A stretch of DNA of 16,204 nucleotides, from the NCBI GenBank assembly GCA_028823435.1, contig JAPKBK010000015.1, forward strand, positions 1 to 16,204. Direction: 5' to 3'. A model generated the notes under the pieces. It saw only the letters and a list, made by a program, of their open reading frames with translations, made no database searches and was not told the DNA's origin. The DNA is from Flavobacteriales bacterium (GTDB taxonomy: Bacteria; Bacteroidota; Bacteroidia; Flavobacteriales_D; Sanyastnellaceae). The position numbers were made by a program, and so were the translations under genes. This document shows, in pieces, positions 13,854 to 16,204 of the stretch (its first letter is position 1; each line of letters opens with the position of its first letter).

Positions 13854-16204
13854 ATGTACGTAATTAAACGCGACGGAAAGCGTGAACTTGTCCAATTCGA
13901 CAAGATTACAGCTCGAATTAAAAAACTTTGTTATAGTCTCCATGAATCCGTCGACCCACAGCGTGTGGCTATGAGGGTGATAGAAGGCGTTTATGACGGC
14001 GTATCCACGACTGAATTAGACAACCTTGCAGCAGAAGTTGCGGCCACAAATGCTGTCACTCATCCAGACTATGCTTCTCTTGCGAGTCGCATTGCTGTGA
14101 GCAACCTGCACAAGGCGACAAAGAAGTCATTCGCAGAGACCATGAATGACCTTTACAACTATGTGGACCCCGTCACAAACGACCCTGCCAGTTTGCTCGC
14201 TGAGGATGTTCACGAGATCATTCAAGAGAACGCTGAATTTCTTGATTCGCAAATCATTTACGACCGAGATTTTAGCTATGATTACTTTGGTTTTAAAACC
14301 TTAGAGCGTTCGTATTTGTTAAAGATGAACGGTGAAATCTCTGAACGTCCGCAACAAATGCTTATGAGAGTAAGTGTGGGCATTCACAAGGACGATTTAG
14401 AGTCTGTGGTGAAGACCTACAACATGCTTAGTGAAGGGTGGTTCACGCATGCGACTCCGACCCTTTTTAATGCAGGTACGCCTAAGCCACAAATGTCCAG
14501 TTGCTTTCTTCTGACAATGAAAGAAGACAGTATCTCAGGGATCTACGACACCTTAAAGCAGTGCGCAAAAATTTCTCAAAGCGCTGGAGGTATCGGTCTT
14601 GCGATGCATAACATCCGTGCAAAAGGATCTTATATCAAAGGCACGAACGGAACATCAAATGGAATTGTCCCTATGCTTCGCGTGTTCAACGATACAGCAC
14701 GTTACGTGGACCAAGGAGGTGGCAGACGCAAAGGGTCGTTTGCGATGTATCTGGAACCTTGGCATGCCGATGTTTTTGACTTTCTCGAAATGCGTAAAAA
14801 CCATGGAAAAGAAGAGCAACGTGCACGCGATCTTTTCTATGCTTTGTGGATTCCGGATCTCTTTATGAAAAGAGTGGAGGAAAATGGGGATTGGACGTTA
14901 ATGTGTCCCAACGAATGCCCTGGTCTTCCTGAAACGCACAGTGCAGAGTTTGAAGCGCTTTACACCAAATACGAAAAAGAAGGCAGAGGTCGTAAAACGA
15001 TTAAAGCGCAAGAGCTTTGGTTTAAAATTCTAGACAGCCAAGTAGAGACGGGAACGCCTTATATGCTTTTCAAGGATGCGGCAAATGCCAAATCAAACCA
15101 GAAGAATCTTGGAACGATTCGCTCATCAAATCTCTGTACAGAAATTATTGAGTACACTGCACCAGACGAAGTTGCGGTTTGCAATCTCGCATCTGTAGCG
15201 CTTCCTAAGTTTGTAACTTCTGATGGTAAATTCGATCACGAAAAACTATTTGAAGTCACTTACCAGATTACAAAGAATTTAAATTGCATTATCGACAGAA
15301 ATTACTACCCAGTCGTTGAAGCACGTAATTCTAATATGCGCCACCGTCCAATCGGAATTGGTATCCAGGGACTCGCTGATGTCTTTATTTTAATGCGTCA
15401 CGCGTTTGACTCTGACGAAGCAAAGACACTCAATAAAGAGATTTTCGAAACACTTTATTATGCGTCATGCACAGCTTCAAAAGATCTGGCAAAAGAAGAT
15501 GGTGCATACGAGACATTCAAAGGCTCACCAGCCTCTGAGGGGAAACTTCAATTCGATTTGTGGGATGTTACGCCTTCCGATCGTTGGGAGTGGGATGTTC
15601 TTAAAGAAGAGATTCAAAAGCACGGAATGCGTAATTCTTTGTTACTGGCACCTATGCCTACCGCATCAACCGCTCAGATACTTGGCAACAACGAGTGCTT
15701 TGAGCCATATACCTCGAATATTTACACACGCCGTGTATTGTCAGGTGAGTTCATCGTGGTGAACAAACACCTACTTAGAGATCTGGTCAAGCTTGGACTT
15801 TGGGATGATGACATGAAGAATCGTCTGATTGCCGCGAACGGATCTGTTCAGAACATCAACGAGATTCCTGACAACATCAAGCTTCTGTACCGTACTGCAT
15901 GGGAGATTTCGCAACGCTCTATTTTAGATATGGCAGCCGATCGTGGCGCTTACATATGCCAAAGCCAATCCTTAAATATCTTTATGGAGAATGCGACAAA
16001 TTCCAAGCTAACGTCTATGCACTTCCACGCATGGAAAATCGGCCTTAAAACTGGAATGTATTACCTCCGTACAAAGGCTGCTGTAGATGCAATTAAGTTT
16101 ACAATAGACAAGAAGTACAAAGTAGAGGACGAGCCTGCAAAGGCTCCTGAGCTTACCCACGAAGAAGAGGTTGCAATGTGCAATATTGAAAACGGGGATG
16201 ACTG
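13854..16204 (+). CDS. nrdA: Class I ribonucleotide reductase, large (alpha) subunit, 3' end outside the window
   Basis: The catalytic subunit that reduces ribonucleoside diphosphates. The frame runs 783 codons plus two bases to the window edge with no stop. An N-terminal ATP-cone (VIKRDGKRELVQFDKI, residues about 3-90) implies allosteric activity control by ATP/dATP. Active-site residues are C217 (SSCFLL), N426/C428/E430 (SNLCTEI) and C443 (VCNLAS). MPTASTAQILGNNE is present, and the tyrosine pair that receives the radical is Y736/Y737 (GMYYLRT). The specificity loop region DTARYVDQGGGRRKG is intact. The protein is strikingly like animal RRM1 along its whole length. The C-terminal redox cysteine pair lies beyond the edge. 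The start ATG gives MYVIKRDG, as in eukaryotic R1. No clear ribosome-binding site is visible. Confidence 0.97.
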   Translation, partial: MYVIKRDGKRELVQFDKITARIKKLCYSLHESVDPQRVAMRVIEGVYDGVSTTELDNLAAEVAATNAVTHPDYASLASRIAVSNLHKATKKSFAETMNDLYNYVDPVTNDPASLLAEDVHEIIQENAEFLDSQIIYDRDFSYDYFGFKTLERSYLLKMNGEISERPQQMLMRVSVGIHKDDLESVVKTYNMLSEGWFTHATPTLFNAGTPKPQMSSCFLLTMKEDSISGIYDTLKQCAKISQSAGGIGLAMHNIRAKGSYIKGTNGTSNGIVPMLRVFNDTARYVDQGGGRRKGSFAMYLEPWHADVFDFLEMRKNHGKEEQRARDLFYALWIPDLFMKRVEENGDWTLMCPNECPGLPETHSAEFEALYTKYEKEGRGRKTIKAQELWFKILDSQVETGTPYMLFKDAANAKSNQKNLGTIRSSNLCTEIIEYTAPDEVAVCNLASVALPKFVTSDGKFDHEKLFEVTYQITKNLNCIIDRNYYPVVEARNSNMRHRPIGIGIQGLADVFILMRHAFDSDEAKTLNKEIFETLYYASCTASKDLAKEDGAYETFKGSPASEGKLQFDLWDVTPSDRWEWDVLKEEIQKHGMRNSLLLAPMPTASTAQILGNNECFEPYTSNIYTRRVLSGEFIVVNKHLLRDLVKLGLWDDDMKNRLIAANGSVQNINEIPDNIKLLYRTAWEISQRSILDMAADRGAYICQSQSLNIFMENATNSKLTSMHFHAWKIGLKTGMYYLRTKAAVDAIKFTIDKKYKVEDEPAKAPELTHEEEVAMCNIENGDD

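Overview
This window looks like ordinary chromosomal core genome from a member of the Bacteroidota, probably a Flavobacteriales-type marine or freshwater bacterium. Four things support this. Several genes are preceded by the Bacteroidota promoter signature TAnnTTTG, in two cases with TTTG or TTG exactly 19 bases upstream. Ribosome-binding sites are mostly unrecognisable. One lipoprotein belongs to an Ig-like family common in this phylum. SecA carries the long form (about 1,116 residues) usual there. The lineage call is inference from these traits and protein style, not from a database search.

Layout, left to right. The left edge holds the first 34 codons of a secreted protein on the minus strand, with a near-perfect promoter. 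Upstream of it, on the same strand, is gcvP (glycine cleavage P-protein). Divergent from gcvP is a plus-strand pair: a UbiA/MenA-like integral membrane protein followed 19 bases later by kynU (kynureninase). Converging on kynU is a minus-strand cluster of comF, a free methionine-(R)-sulfoxide reductase (fRMsr, GAF fold) and an Ig-like lipoprotein. The last two overlap by 13 bases, and fRMsr appears to have its own promoter inside the end of comF. Divergent from comF is a DUF72 protein. Its stop codon shares a CTAG with the stop of the convergent secA. A 324-base divergent intergenic region separates secA from the plus-strand nrdB-nrdA operon, which encodes an aerobic class I ribonucleotide reductase. 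nrdA runs off the right edge after 783 codons.

Functionally this is a housekeeping collection: one-carbon/glycine metabolism, tryptophan (kynurenine) degradation or NAD supply, repair of oxidised free methionine, DNA-uptake-type phosphoribosyltransferase, protein export and dNTP synthesis. I see no mobile element, CRISPR array, tRNA, rRNA or defence system, and no clear case of a novel multi-gene system.

The points most worth a second look are the UbiA-like protein that keeps only the second Asp-rich motif, an 11-bp inverted repeat upstream of nrdB, the uncertain N-terminus of NrdB, and the very short leaders implied by promoter positions at fRMsr and secA. Several starts are placed downstream of the longest open frame: gcvP 3082, fRMsr 7363, comF 8072, secA 12402 and nrdB 12727.
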